A DNA stretch of 64,000 bases from JAOPZW01 sp963806015 (GTDB lineage: Bacteria; Actinomycetota; Thermoleophilia; Solirubrobacterales; Solirubrobacteraceae): positions 1 through 64,000 of the forward strand of contig CAWDWM010000004.1 of assembly GCA_963806015.1 (NCBI GenBank), in the 5' to 3' direction. Numbering within the stretch: the first letter of the stretch is position 1; every line of letters begins with the position of its first letter. Under the pieces are notes generated by a model. It was given only the letters and a program-made list of their open reading frames with translations, did not search any database and was not told the DNA's origin. This document shows, in pieces, positions 1 through 8,106 of the stretch. Made by a program: the position numbers and the translations under genes.

Positions 1-158
1 GCGCGGTGGGCGACGCACGTCGGCCCACCGCTCCCCGCGACCTCCTCGTTCTCCTCCTTGGCCCCCGAGTCCGATCATTGATCCAGACGCGCTGCACCGG
101 CGTCGGTCAGATTGTCCGGCCTCGGACCGTGGCGACGGGGCTAGGCGTCGGTCGTCCG

Positions 159-1211
159 TCAGCGCGGCGGCCTGGACGTCTCGACGTACCGCGGCGGAGG
201 CTGCACCAATTCGACGCGGCAGCGCGCCGTGGGATGGTCGGCAGTCGCGCACGTCCCGGTCGCCTCGGGCTCGACCTCGATCGTCCCGAGATTCGACACC
301 GCGAACGCCGCGAGCTGGTCGATGCCGGGGTCCTTCGCCCAGTCGCCGGTGCTGTACCGATAGCGGTACGCGCCGCCGATGCCATGAAGGCAGCCGCCGA
401 TGTCGCCGTGGCACGTGAAGTACGTGAAGAGCCGGCCGGCGCGGAACGAGAGGCCGATGAACTCCTGGAAGCTCTCGCCCGACCCGCGGGCGGCGATCTG
501 CTGCGAGCGGCCCGAGTCGACGTTCACGAGACGCACCTCGGTCTGCTTGCGATCGAAGCGGTTGTGCGTGATCGTGAACGCCGTCTGGGCGAGATGGTCG
601 CCGTAGAGCTCGAGCTCGTCGATCCTGCCGGTCACCGGGCCGCAGCCGGCGTACTTCATGCACCGACGGTCGGGCAGGCCGGGCAGCCGCTGTGATGGTC
701 GCGAAGACCGGGCGCGACGGGTGTAGACGATCGGACGCGGATCGTCGCCCGAGCCGTAGTAGCGCACGAACGCCACGCGGCCGCGCCAGTAGGTGGGATG
801 GACATCGCTATGGGATGAGCTTGATGCGTCATAGCGGTTCTCGCGGTGCGAGTCGGGGTCATAGGCGTAGATGTCGCAACCCCTCGGCACCGGCGTGGAG
901 CGGCTCTCGCAGCGGGAGTAGACGAGGTACGCGCGGCCGCTCGGCGTGGGGCCGACGTCGACCTCGAACGGCGTTGGGCTCGGGGCCACGCTTGCTCGCT
1001 CGACCAGGCCCTTGCGCGCGATCATGAGGCGATATCCGTCGACGGCAGGGTCGTATCTGCTGAAGGCGACGAGGCCCTGCCCGGCGGCGACGGTGGTCGG
1101 CCGCGGCGTCGTTGCGATGGTCTGGTCCGCGCCCGCGGCACTGGCGATCGCGAGGAACGCGACCGTCGCGCAGGCACAGAGGGTGGGTATCTGTCGATGG
1201 GACAGGTTCAT
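159..1211 (-). CDS. Secreted propeller-like protein of unknown function
   Basis: 350 residues. An N-terminal signal peptide is visible: a short polar start, a hydrophobic stretch at about residues 10-27, and a likely cleavage after ASAAGA. The mature part has repeated short beta-type segments (for example GLVAFSRYDP, RAYLVYSR, RVAFVRYY) like those of WD40/TolB-type propellers. Several Cys (at least eight) suggest disulfides in an exported protein. It lies 43 bp downstream of the MMPL exporter gene on the same strand and may be co-transcribed with it. I do not recognise a catalytic motif. The propeller assignment is inferred from pattern only. Confidence 0.6.
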   Translation of the reverse strand: MNLSHRQIPTLCACATVAFLAIASAAGADQTIATTPRPTTVAAGQGLVAFSRYDPAVDGYRLMIARKGLVERASVAPSPTPFEVDVGPTPSGRAYLVYSRCESRSTPVPRGCDIYAYDPDSHRENRYDASSSSHSDVHPTYWRGRVAFVRYYGSGDDPRPIVYTRRARSSRPSQRLPGLPDRRCMKYAGCGPVTGRIDELELYGDHLAQTAFTITHNRFDRKQTEVRLVNVDSGRSQQIAARGSGESFQEFIGLSFRAGRLFTYFTCHGDIGGCLHGIGGAYRYRYSTGDWAKDPGIDQLAAFAVSNLGTIEVEPEATGTCATADHPTARCRVELVQPPPRYVETSRPPR

Positions 1212-1254
1212 TGGACCGGTCTTGGCGTTCTCGCCGCGTCCGACAGTGCGACGG

Positions 1255-3492
1255 TCACCGGGGTGACAGTCGCGGCTCGCCCTGTGGCGGATCGACCCTG
1301 ACGCGGTCGCCGTGCCCGCCGCCGGGCCATGCGCCGCGCGCGCCGACCAGCGTGATGAGGGCGGGGACGAGGACCGTTCGCACGAGGAACGCGTCGAGCA
1401 GCAGGCCGAGCGTCATCGTCACCGCCAGCTCGCGAAACGAGCGCAGGGGCACGATGGCCAGCAGCGCGAACGACAGCGCGAGGACGATCCCCGCGATGGT
1501 GATGGGCCGTGCGGCCCGTGCGGCACCGATGCGAGCCGCGTCGTCGAGGGGGCGTGTGCGCGCTTCGTGCCACACGCGCCCAACGAGGAACACGTTGTAG
1601 TCCGACCCGAGCGCCACGAGGAGGACCGCAGCAGCGAAGGGGACGTAGTAGGTCAGCCCCGGATAGCCGAGCCCGGCCTCGAGTGTCCACACCGTCGCGC
1701 CCAGCGACGCCGTCAGCGCGAGGACGGAGGCCGCCACCAGGTAGATCGGCGCGACGAGGGCGCGCAGGAAGAGCGCCAGCATCGCGACGATCGCGAACAG
1801 CGCGACCGGTGCGATGCGCTTGAGGTCGGCCCTCGTCTTGCCGGCAGTCTCCGCCACGAGGGCGGTGTCGCCGGCGATGCCGGCACGAGCGCCAGGAAGC
1901 CCCGCGCTGCGCAGGAGCGGGCCCAGGCGCCTTCGCAGGTTCGCCACGTCCGCCACTGCCCGGCTGCCCAGCGGATCGCTGCGCAGGATCACGAACATGC
2001 GGGCCGCGTTGCCGGTGGGCGAGAGCGCTGCTCCGAACGCCTGGGTCGTGGGCTGCTCGGCCTGCCCGACCACCTCGGCGACGCCCGGCTGATGGGCGAC
2101 GCTGCGCTGCAGCCGCGTGAGGGCGGCACGTCGCGCGGTGATCCCCCGGCCTTCGACGACGATCACCGTGGGCGACAAGATGCCTGGCGCGAATCCCTGC
2201 GCGGCCGCACGGTACGCGACCCGCGCCTCCGCGCCTTCCGGAAGCCCGCGGATGAGCGGATTGCCCACGGCAAGCCGAGCGACGCCGCTCGAGGCCAGCA
2301 GCAGCACGGCCACGCACGCCGTGACGGTCAATCTCGGGTGCGCGACGGCCAGCGACACGGCACGCGAGCGCACCGGCCGACCGACATGCTCGTCCGGCGT
2401 CTCCTCCGCGGCAGTCGACCGGGGCACATCTCGGCCGGGGCGACTCGGCCAGAAGACACTCGATCCTGCGACGGCCAGCGCCGCCGGGACGAAGGTCGTC
2501 GCGACGAGCACGCCGACGAGCACCGCGACGGCGAGCCCGGGCCCGAAGGCCCGGAAGAACGACAGCTGGGCGACGACCAGCGCGCTGCTCGCCGCCGCGA
2601 CGGTCAACCCCGCCGTGAGGATCGTCGGCAGCAGATCGCGCGTGGCCAGGGTGGCGGCGTCTCGCGGCGAAAGCCCGTCGGCGATGAGTCGGCGGAATCG
2701 CGACAGAAGGAAGATGCAGTAATCGGTGATCACGCCGAAGAGCAGGACGACGACGACGGGCTCGACTTCACTTGGCACCGACGCGCCGGCGCGCTGGCCC
2801 ACCCACGCCATGAGGCGGATCGAGGTCGTGTAGGCGAGCGCTACCGCCGCCAGCGTCAGCAGCGGTGCGCCAACCGCGCGGAAGTGCCATCCGACCGCCA
2901 GCGCCACGATGAGGACGGTGGCGAGTTCGACGATCGGCAGGGCATGCTCGATGGCGTCGACCTGCTCGGCGCGCGCCGGAACGGCGCCGGTGACGCCGAC
3001 GAGCGCGTCGCTCGGACGATCGACGTCGCGGGCCACCAGCTGCCGGGCGAGGTCCTCGCGTCGATCGCGGCTGACGTCGGCGCGGAAGAACAGGTAGGTG
3101 ACCGCAGTCGTCCCCCGCTCGCGGGCGAACGGCGGGCTGCCGATCGTGTTCAGCACTGGCAGCGCACCCGCAATGTCCTCGAGGCCGGGCAGCCGGTGCA
3201 GGTTGAGCCGCGCTGCGCGGCGAATGACCCTCGCCTGCGCGGAGGTCGACAGCCCGTCGGGATCGCGCTGGATGACGAGTGTCCGGCTCAGCAGCGGGAA
3301 GCGGAAGAGCTCTGCGGATCGCACCTCGACCCGGATGGCGTCTGCGTTGGCGGGAACGAGCTCGCCGAGGGATCCGGATTGCGCCTCTTCGACCGTCGGC
3401 AGCAGGACGACCGCCGCGGCCGCGGCGCCGACCCATGCCGCCAGGATCGCCCAGCGCAGGCGCACGAGCCGCGGGGCGATGCGCCCGATCAT
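1255..3492 (-). CDS. MMPL/RND-family membrane exporter
   Basis: 745 residues from the ATG at 3492. That start is chosen because it gives the typical MMPL N-terminus (basic, then a TM helix at about residues 14-34) and overlaps the upstream gene by 4 bp (ATGA). The open frame continues 182 codons further upstream, but that part is only the antisense of the previous gene. The layout is the usual duplicated one: TM1, an extracytoplasmic domain, a block of TM helices (about 195-370), then a second loop and a second TM block (about 540-735). The GVITDYCIFLLSRFR and GSDYNVFLVGRVW segments are the family's signature pair. Members export lipids or other hydrophobic compounds using the proton gradient. 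The substrate cannot be told here. Confidence 0.9.
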   Translation of the reverse strand: MIGRIAPRLVRLRWAILAAWVGAAAAAVVLLPTVEEAQSGSLGELVPANADAIRVEVRSAELFRFPLLSRTLVIQRDPDGLSTSAQARVIRRAARLNLHRLPGLEDIAGALPVLNTIGSPPFARERGTTAVTYLFFRADVSRDRREDLARQLVARDVDRPSDALVGVTGAVPARAEQVDAIEHALPIVELATVLIVALAVGWHFRAVGAPLLTLAAVALAYTTSIRLMAWVGQRAGASVPSEVEPVVVVLLFGVITDYCIFLLSRFRRLIADGLSPRDAATLATRDLLPTILTAGLTVAAASSALVVAQLSFFRAFGPGLAVAVLVGVLVATTFVPAALAVAGSSVFWPSRPGRDVPRSTAAEETPDEHVGRPVRSRAVSLAVAHPRLTVTACVAVLLLASSGVARLAVGNPLIRGLPEGAEARVAYRAAAQGFAPGILSPTVIVVEGRGITARRAALTRLQRSVAHQPGVAEVVGQAEQPTTQAFGAALSPTGNAARMFVILRSDPLGSRAVADVANLRRRLGPLLRSAGLPGARAGIAGDTALVAETAGKTRADLKRIAPVALFAIVAMLALFLRALVAPIYLVAASVLALTASLGATVWTLEAGLGYPGLTYYVPFAAAVLLVALGSDYNVFLVGRVWHEARTRPLDDAARIGAARAARPITIAGIVLALSFALLAIVPLRSFRELAVTMTLGLLLDAFLVRTVLVPALITLVGARGAWPGGGHGDRVRVDPPQGEPRLSPR

Positions 3493-4115
3493 GCGCGGAA
3501 GGTGCCGGGACGGCGTGGTCGCTGCGTGACGCCCAGCCGTTCGAGCTCGACGGTGGCGAGCGCGTGGAAGCGACCCTCCCGGATGTCGGCCCACGGGTCC
3601 GGTGACGCGCGCCGCAGCTTGCCGTAGGGCAGTTGCTCGGCTGCCCGTCGAGCCAGGACCTCGAGGAGCACGGGATCCTCGAGGCCGCCCTGCTCGACCG
3701 CCCGCCTGAGGCCGCGGCGATCGCGTGCCACCGCCAGGCGCCAGGGCAGGTAGAGCAGGAGCGGCGCGCTGGGGACGATGGCGATGGCGATGCCCAGCAG
3801 GACCGACAGGCGCCGCACCGATCTCCGGCTGGATCGTCCGCTCTGCTGCGCCGCCCGGCCCGCCTCGGCCACCCGGTCCGCCGGTCCGGCGATCTGGCCG
3901 CCGACAACGGGCAGCGCTTCGAGCCGATGCAGCGCATCGGCCGAGACCTCGACCGCGACCCCCGCTTTCGTCACCGTCGCGCTGAGATCGGCGAGGCCGC
4001 GGACCTCGGCGGCGATGAGCACGGCGAGCACGATCCACGTCGCCGTCCAGACGGCGAGGACACCGTCAGCGAGGGCAAGACGCCGGCGACTGAACGATGT
4101 CGTGTGCATGGGCAC
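3489..4115 (-). CDS. Small membrane protein, partner of the MMPL gene
   Basis: 208 residues with two hydrophobic segments: about 17-38 (VLAVWTATWIVLAVLIAAEV) and about 107-127. A hydrophilic, probably coiled segment lies between them, and an arginine-rich cytoplasmic tail follows. The stop overlaps the MMPL start by 4 bp, so the two are almost certainly translated together. The layout (TM, extracytoplasmic helix, TM, tail) would suit an accessory subunit of the exporter, but that is inference. I do not recognise the family. Start: ATG at 4115, with a second in-frame ATG two codons later. Confidence 0.7.
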   Translation of the reverse strand: MPMHTTSFSRRRLALADGVLAVWTATWIVLAVLIAAEVRGLADLSATVTKAGVAVEVSADALHRLEALPVVGGQIAGPADRVAEAGRAAQQSGRSSRRSVRRLSVLLGIAIAIVPSAPLLLYLPWRLAVARDRRGLRRAVEQGGLEDPVLLEVLARRAAEQLPYGKLRRASPDPWADIREGRFHALATVELERLGVTQRPRRPGTFRA

Positions 4116-4235
4116 CGAGCGTCATCCCCATCGCCATCGGACGGGTGCGTCGCGTGTCATCGCGCGGACGGTCCACCAGCAAAGCCGAAGTCGCCGGGAA
4201 GCCCACGCGATGACATCCGAGTAAGGAGGTGCGAC

Positions 4236-4865
4236 ATGCTTGTCACTGGTGCCCGACGCGCCGTTGCCGGGGTCGCGGCGGCGATTGCGACTACGGGAAT
4301 CATCGCGTGCGGAAGTGGCGACAAGTCGTCGACGTCTCAACAGGGAGGCTCGACGGCAGCGACGCCATCGACATCAGGGCGCGCGCCCCGATCATGGACG
4401 ATCAAGGGCGGCGAGACCCGCCTTCGGCTGAATGCGACGACCTCGAAGCTCCTCGACGCCGCGGGCGTGCACATCAGCCCCCTCGGGCGAGCCACCGGAG
4501 GAGACGGGCGCTTCATGTTCCCGGTAACCGGCGGCAACCTGACGGGCGACACGCTCTCGGGCCGGGTCGAGAACGCCGGCGGCCTGCGCTTCGCCGTCGC
4601 CGGCGCCCGGATCGACGCCACCGACCTGGTGGTGCGCCCGGGGAAGGGAGTCGTCACCGCGATCGTCGCCGGTAAGCGCGTGCCGCTGCTCTCCATGGAA
4701 CGCGGTCGCGTACGCCGCGTGCCCCCGAGCGGATCGATCGTCATCCCGGCCACCGCGGCCACGCTCAGCCCGGCCGCCGTTCCGGGCCTCGAGGATCGCC
4801 TCGGCAACGTGTCGTTCGACGGAGGTCTGCGGCTGGGGCGTATCCAGGTGAGCGCCGAGAGCTGA
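4236..4865 (+). CDS. Lipoprotein, possibly HtaA-like fold
   Basis: 209 residues. The ATG at 4236 is chosen because a near-perfect ribosome-binding site (AAGGAGGT, 4223-4230) precedes it and a lipoprotein signal follows: basic start, hydrophobic stretch, then lipobox TGIIAC at about residues 19-24. A Ser/Thr/Gly-rich linker follows the Cys. The mature domain begins with a SWTIKGGETRLRL segment and has alternating Gly-rich strands. This loosely resembles HtaA-type surface domains of actinobacteria, but I am not sure of that match. The frame is open further upstream; that part is the shadow of the gene on the other strand. Confidence 0.7.
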   Translation: MLVTGARRAVAGVAAAIATTGIIACGSGDKSSTSQQGGSTAATPSTSGRAPRSWTIKGGETRLRLNATTSKLLDAAGVHISPLGRATGGDGRFMFPVTGGNLTGDTLSGRVENAGGLRFAVAGARIDATDLVVRPGKGVVTAIVAGKRVPLLSMERGRVRRVPPSGSIVIPATAATLSPAAVPGLEDRLGNVSFDGGLRLGRIQVSAES

Positions 4866-4892
4866 AGGCCAGCGACGACGAGGAAGGGCCAG

Positions 4893-5348
4893 ATGAGATC
4901 GAAGCTGATCGACCAGCAGGGCGGTGCGCGGACGTTCGTCCTGGTCTTCGGACACGGGGAACGCGTCATGGAGCCGTTGCTCGGCTTCCTGGGCGCGGGC
5001 TCCATCGGCGCTGCGCGCCTCACCGCGATCGGGGCGCTCGAGTCGGTCACGCTCGGCTACTTCAACTGGGACGCCAGGGAGTACGAGCAACGTGTCATCG
5101 ACGAGCAGACCGAGCTTCTGTCGCTCACCGGCGACGTCGCGCTGCAGGACGATGAGCCGCAGGTGCACGCCCATGTCGTCGTGGGCCGGCGAGACGGCAC
5201 CGCGTGGGGCGGGCACCTCATGGACGCCGTGGTTCGGCCCACGCTCGAGCTGATCATCGAGGACGCGCCCGCGCACCTGCGCAAGCGCGTCGACGCCGAG
5301 ACAGGGCTCGCGCTCATCGACCCCTACGCGAAAGCGAACGGCATGTGA
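4893..5348 (+). CDS. DUF296/PPC-domain protein
   Basis: 151 residues covering one DUF296 (PPC) domain. This fold is found in bacterial single-domain proteins and, fused to AT-hooks, in plants. Typical segments are visible: FVLVFGHGERVMEPLLGFL near the start, the GAARLTAIGALESVTLGYF core, and the HAHVVVGRRDGTAWGGHL strand with clustered His that in homologues line a metal or ligand site. Length is usual for the bacterial form. It starts 27 nt after the lipoprotein gene with a GAGGAAGG site. Function in bacteria is unknown; DNA binding is not implied, because AT-hooks are absent. Confidence 0.8.
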   Translation: MRSKLIDQQGGARTFVLVFGHGERVMEPLLGFLGAGSIGAARLTAIGALESVTLGYFNWDAREYEQRVIDEQTELLSLTGDVALQDDEPQVHAHVVVGRRDGTAWGGHLMDAVVRPTLELIIEDAPAHLRKRVDAETGLALIDPYAKANGM

Positions 5349-5358
5349 GCATGACGCG

Positions 5359-5751
5359 ATGAGCCACGTCGTCTCTCGATCCGCGCCTCGCCCGCCGCGG
5401 TTGCAGGCGCTGACCCTCGTGCTCCGGGTGACAATGGAGCTCGGGATCGTCGCCGCGCTCGCCTACTGGGGAGTCCAGACCGGCGCAACAACGCCGACGA
5501 AGGCGCTGCTCGGGATGGCAGCGCCGCTCGTCGGGTTTGGCATCTGGGGGGCGATCGACTTCCGCTGGGCCGGGGCGATGGCAGAACTGCTTCGGCTCTC
5601 CGAGGAGCTCGTCATCTCCGGGCTCGCTGCCCTTGGCGCCTACACGGCGGGTGCGCAGACGCTCGGCTGGGCACTGGGACTCCTCTCGCTCGTCTACCAC
5701 GCGCTCGTCTACGCGGCCGGCGATCGACTGCTCAGGACCGAGGCCCGATGA
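5359..5751 (+). CDS. YrdB-like (DUF2568) membrane protein
   Basis: 130 residues with about four hydrophobic segments (roughly 22-42, 48-68, 78-98 and 100-120), the size and layout of the YrdB/DUF2568 family of small integral membrane proteins. Arg/Glu residues within and between the helices (LRVTMELG, IDFRWAGAMAELLRLSEEL) are typical. It begins 10 nt after the DUF296 gene, so the lipoprotein, DUF296 and this gene probably form one transcript. No biochemical role is established for the family. Confidence 0.7.
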   Translation: MSHVVSRSAPRPPRLQALTLVLRVTMELGIVAALAYWGVQTGATTPTKALLGMAAPLVGFGIWGAIDFRWAGAMAELLRLSEELVISGLAALGAYTAGAQTLGWALGLLSLVYHALVYAAGDRLLRTEAR

Positions 5752-5832
5752 GCGCGGCGCGGATCCCGCGGCGGGGGGGACGGACGAGCCCGTGCTCGGC
5801 GCAGAGCCCGCGCACGCTGTCCTGTGCCGAAC

Positions 5833-6612
5833 TCAGGCGCTCATGCCGCCGTCGATGGGCACAACGACGCCCGTGATCGAGGCGGCCAGGTCGGAGCACA
5901 GCCAGACCGCTGCCGCTGCGATCTCCTCGGGGGGCGTGATCCGCCTCATCGGGATCCGCGATGCCGCCTGGCGTTGCGCATCCGGACCAGCGTCACGTAA
6001 CCGATCGCTGAGCACCGGGCCCGGCGCGATAGCGTTGACGCGGATGCCATGCTCGGCGTAGTCGAGCGCGGCCGCCTTGGTCAGGCCGATGACACCGTGC
6101 TTGGCCGAGACGTAGCTTGCCATCCCACGATCGCTGCGCAGCGCGGCCACCGAGGCCATGTTGAGAATCGCTCCGCCGCCGCTTCGCAGCATGGCCGGGA
6201 TCTCCTCCTTCAGTGAGAGGAACGTCCCGCGCAGGTTGATGTCAAAGAAGTGCTCGAAGTCCCTCGGCGCCACCTCGTCGACCGGGACGGGCCGGTGACC
6301 GCCGCCGGCGTTGTTGAACGCGACGTCGAGCCGTCCAAGCCCGGCGAGCGTCTTCTCGACGAGAGCGCGCACCGCGGCCTCGTCGGAGACGTCCGCAGGA
6401 ATCGCGATCGCCTGACCGCCGGAAGCTTCGATGTCCGCGGTAACCACCTGCAGGCCCCCTTCGTTGCGCGCGGCAAGAACGACCGCCGCGCCCGCGTCGG
6501 CGAACGCTCTCGCCGCGCACGCACCGATGCCGCGGCTCGCGCCGGTCACGATCGCGACCTTGCCCTCGAGCAGCGCGCCCATGCCGCGGTGGTTAAGAGG
6601 AGTCGGAGTCAT
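5833..6612 (-). CDS. SDR-family oxidoreductase
   Basis: 259 residues, a classical short-chain dehydrogenase. The NAD(P)-binding motif TGASRGIG is at about 24-31, NNAGGG near 100, the catalytic Ser in the MASVAAL segment, and the Tyr-Lys pair in YVSAKHG. The C-terminus DGGMSA is the usual SDR ending. An Arg after the first strand (LAARNEGG) hints at NADP preference, but this is weak. An alternative start at MGALLEGKV (codon 11) fits the family length better. Substrate unknown. It converges with the YrdB gene and has no obvious operon partner. Confidence 0.85.
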   Translation of the reverse strand: MTPTPLNHRGMGALLEGKVAIVTGASRGIGACAARAFADAGAAVVLAARNEGGLQVVTADIEASGGQAIAIPADVSDEAAVRALVEKTLAGLGRLDVAFNNAGGGHRPVPVDEVAPRDFEHFFDINLRGTFLSLKEEIPAMLRSGGGAILNMASVAALRSDRGMASYVSAKHGVIGLTKAAALDYAEHGIRVNAIAPGPVLSDRLRDAGPDAQRQAASRIPMRRITPPEEIAAAAVWLCSDLAASITGVVVPIDGGMSA

Positions 6613-6993
6613 GGCTCGCGCGTCTGACCTCGAGGGTCACGGTTATCACGTTCGGGCGCGCCCGGGACTGCGCTGGTCCGCCCTGGGACCGGGTCCGTCC
6701 ATGGCGGCCCCGGTCACCGCGCTGGCGGCGAACCGGCGCGAAAACCGGTCCGAGGCATGACCAGACCTTCCCGGGCGCACGTCCGATGGGCGATCATTGG
6801 CTTCTCCTGGTAGGAGGGCCAGTAGTCGGGACCGCCTCGCCTCCCCGCCGGCCAGGTCCCGACGAGTCACGCTGCCGGGGGCGCGCCAGTCCTGTCCGAG
6901 TTGCCGGTGGTTGCCGGCGCGACCTGGGCGTCCCGGCAGCGCGCTGGCGCTCAGACGTCGCGGTCATTCGGATCACCGTGATATCGCGAGTGG
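6613..6993. other. Non-coding stretch with one hairpin
   Basis: I find no supportable gene here. A 9-bp perfect inverted repeat (GTCGGGACC at 6825-6833 and GGTCCCGAC at 6855-6863, 21-nt loop) follows a TCCTGGTAGGA palindrome at 6805-6815. No T-run follows, so a terminator is not clear. The region precedes a degraded oxidase gene and may hold further unrecognisable gene debris. Confidence 0.4.
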
Positions 6994-7392
6994 ATGCCCG
7001 CGCAGCCCGAGGATATCTACGCCTTCTTCGCCGTCATGGCCGTCCCGCCCGTAGATCCGTTCCCCGAGCCGCTGCGCCTACGACGGGTGTGCGCGCTGGT
7101 CTGGTGCAATACGTACGTTTCGGCGAGGCGATGCCGACATGGATGTGCCAGACCCACCTCTACCCGCTCGATGGCGCGGCGGCGCGCGTCGGCGCGACCG
7201 AGACGGCATGGGCGTGGCGGAACGCACGCTTCGCGCAGATGTTCATCGGCGCCGGGCAGGCGGAGCATCGCAGTGGCGTACGCGACTGGGCGACCAGCTT
7301 CGCCGAGGATCTCCGGCCATACGGAACCGGCGGCGTCTACCCCAACTTCCTCATGGATGAAGGCCCCGAGCGCGCCCGCTCCGCATACCGGT
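6994..7392 (+). pseudogene. Remnant of FAD-linked (BBE) oxidoreductase
   Basis: Two frames together give the C-terminal part of a berberine-bridge-enzyme-like FAD oxidase. Frame 1 (from 6994) reads QPEDIYAFFAVMAVPP and VCALVWCNTYV. After a shift near 7110-7130, another frame reads PLDGAAARVGATETAWAWR and then PYGTGGVYPNFLMDEG (7318-7365), the family's conserved C-terminal motif. The usual ending (RLxxLKxxYDPxNxFRxNxNI) is missing: similarity stops near 7390, where an antisense regulator remnant begins. The FAD-binding half is absent. Truncated at both ends and frameshifted, so it is certainly not functional. Confidence 0.7.
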
Positions 7393-7911
7393 CGTCGGCC
7401 AGGTCGGTCAACAGCCGTGAATGCGCGAGCTCGAGCGCTCGCTGGAGGCCGTCGGAGCCTCCGGCCGCGACGCCGTCCCGGAACGTGTCGAGATCGAGCT
7501 CCTGGATCAGGTCGGCTGCCACGCCCACCCGGTCGCGACTCTGCGACAACCACGGCGCGGAACGCTCTGCGCCCGCAGCCCGGCGGATCTCCCAGAGCGC
7601 CGTGCGCAGGGATGCCCGCGCCGCCCGGTCCACGACCTCGGGCCAGAACTGCCGGCGACGCGCGCCCGAGCATGCGGACCCGGATGGGCCAGCAGCCAGG
7701 CCAGGACCGAGCGCGCGGAAGGCGGAGCAGGAAGCGCCAGCGGCGTCCCTGCGAACTCCACGCGCAGCGCTCCGAACAGCTGCACACGCAGGCCTGCCGG
7801 CCCCGGCTCGGAACGTTCCTGAGCCACCTGCGATCCACGGTACCGAGCAGGAGTCTCGCGGGCCGAATCGGCCGCTCGCGTGTGCTCGGCCCATGAGGCG
7901 GTCCAGGACAT
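7376..7911 (-). pseudogene. Frameshifted BTAD/SARP-type regulator remnant
   Basis: On the minus strand the first frame gives the start of a SARP-like domain (LRVQLFGALRVEFAGTPLAL, then SARSVLAWLLAHPG), the winged-helix part that binds DNA. Near 7650 the reading must shift by one base to continue as FWPEVVDRAARASLRTALW, then a bacterial transcriptional activator (BTAD) segment ending LLTDLADDRYAERARS. Similarity is then lost at the junction with the oxidase remnant. Intact members are several hundred residues longer. Start probably ATG 7911. A broken regulator, about 180 codons left. Confidence 0.7.
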
Positions 7912-8106
7912 AGGCCGAGGTCAGTCGGTCGATGCGCCATCGGTGAGTGGCAGCTCGGGCGCCGGTGGGTTGAGGAGCACGTCGACCGGCGGCCGCCAGC
8001 GCGCCACGCGTTGCGACCGACAGCGGGCAGACCGTGCACCGCCAATCCCACGGTCCGTGGCGCCTGCGCGGATGCTGCGCGGATGAACCGATCGCGGGAG
8101 AATGGG

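Noticed and set aside
1..29. Imperfect hairpin GGTGGGC/GCCCACC at the window start as a terminator
   Set aside because: It has a bulge and no T-run, and the gene it would serve lies outside the window; not enough support.
6..695. Plus-strand open frame of 229 codons at the window start
   Set aside because: It is opposite the secreted propeller-like gene, rich in Arg/Ala/Gly and without any known pattern.
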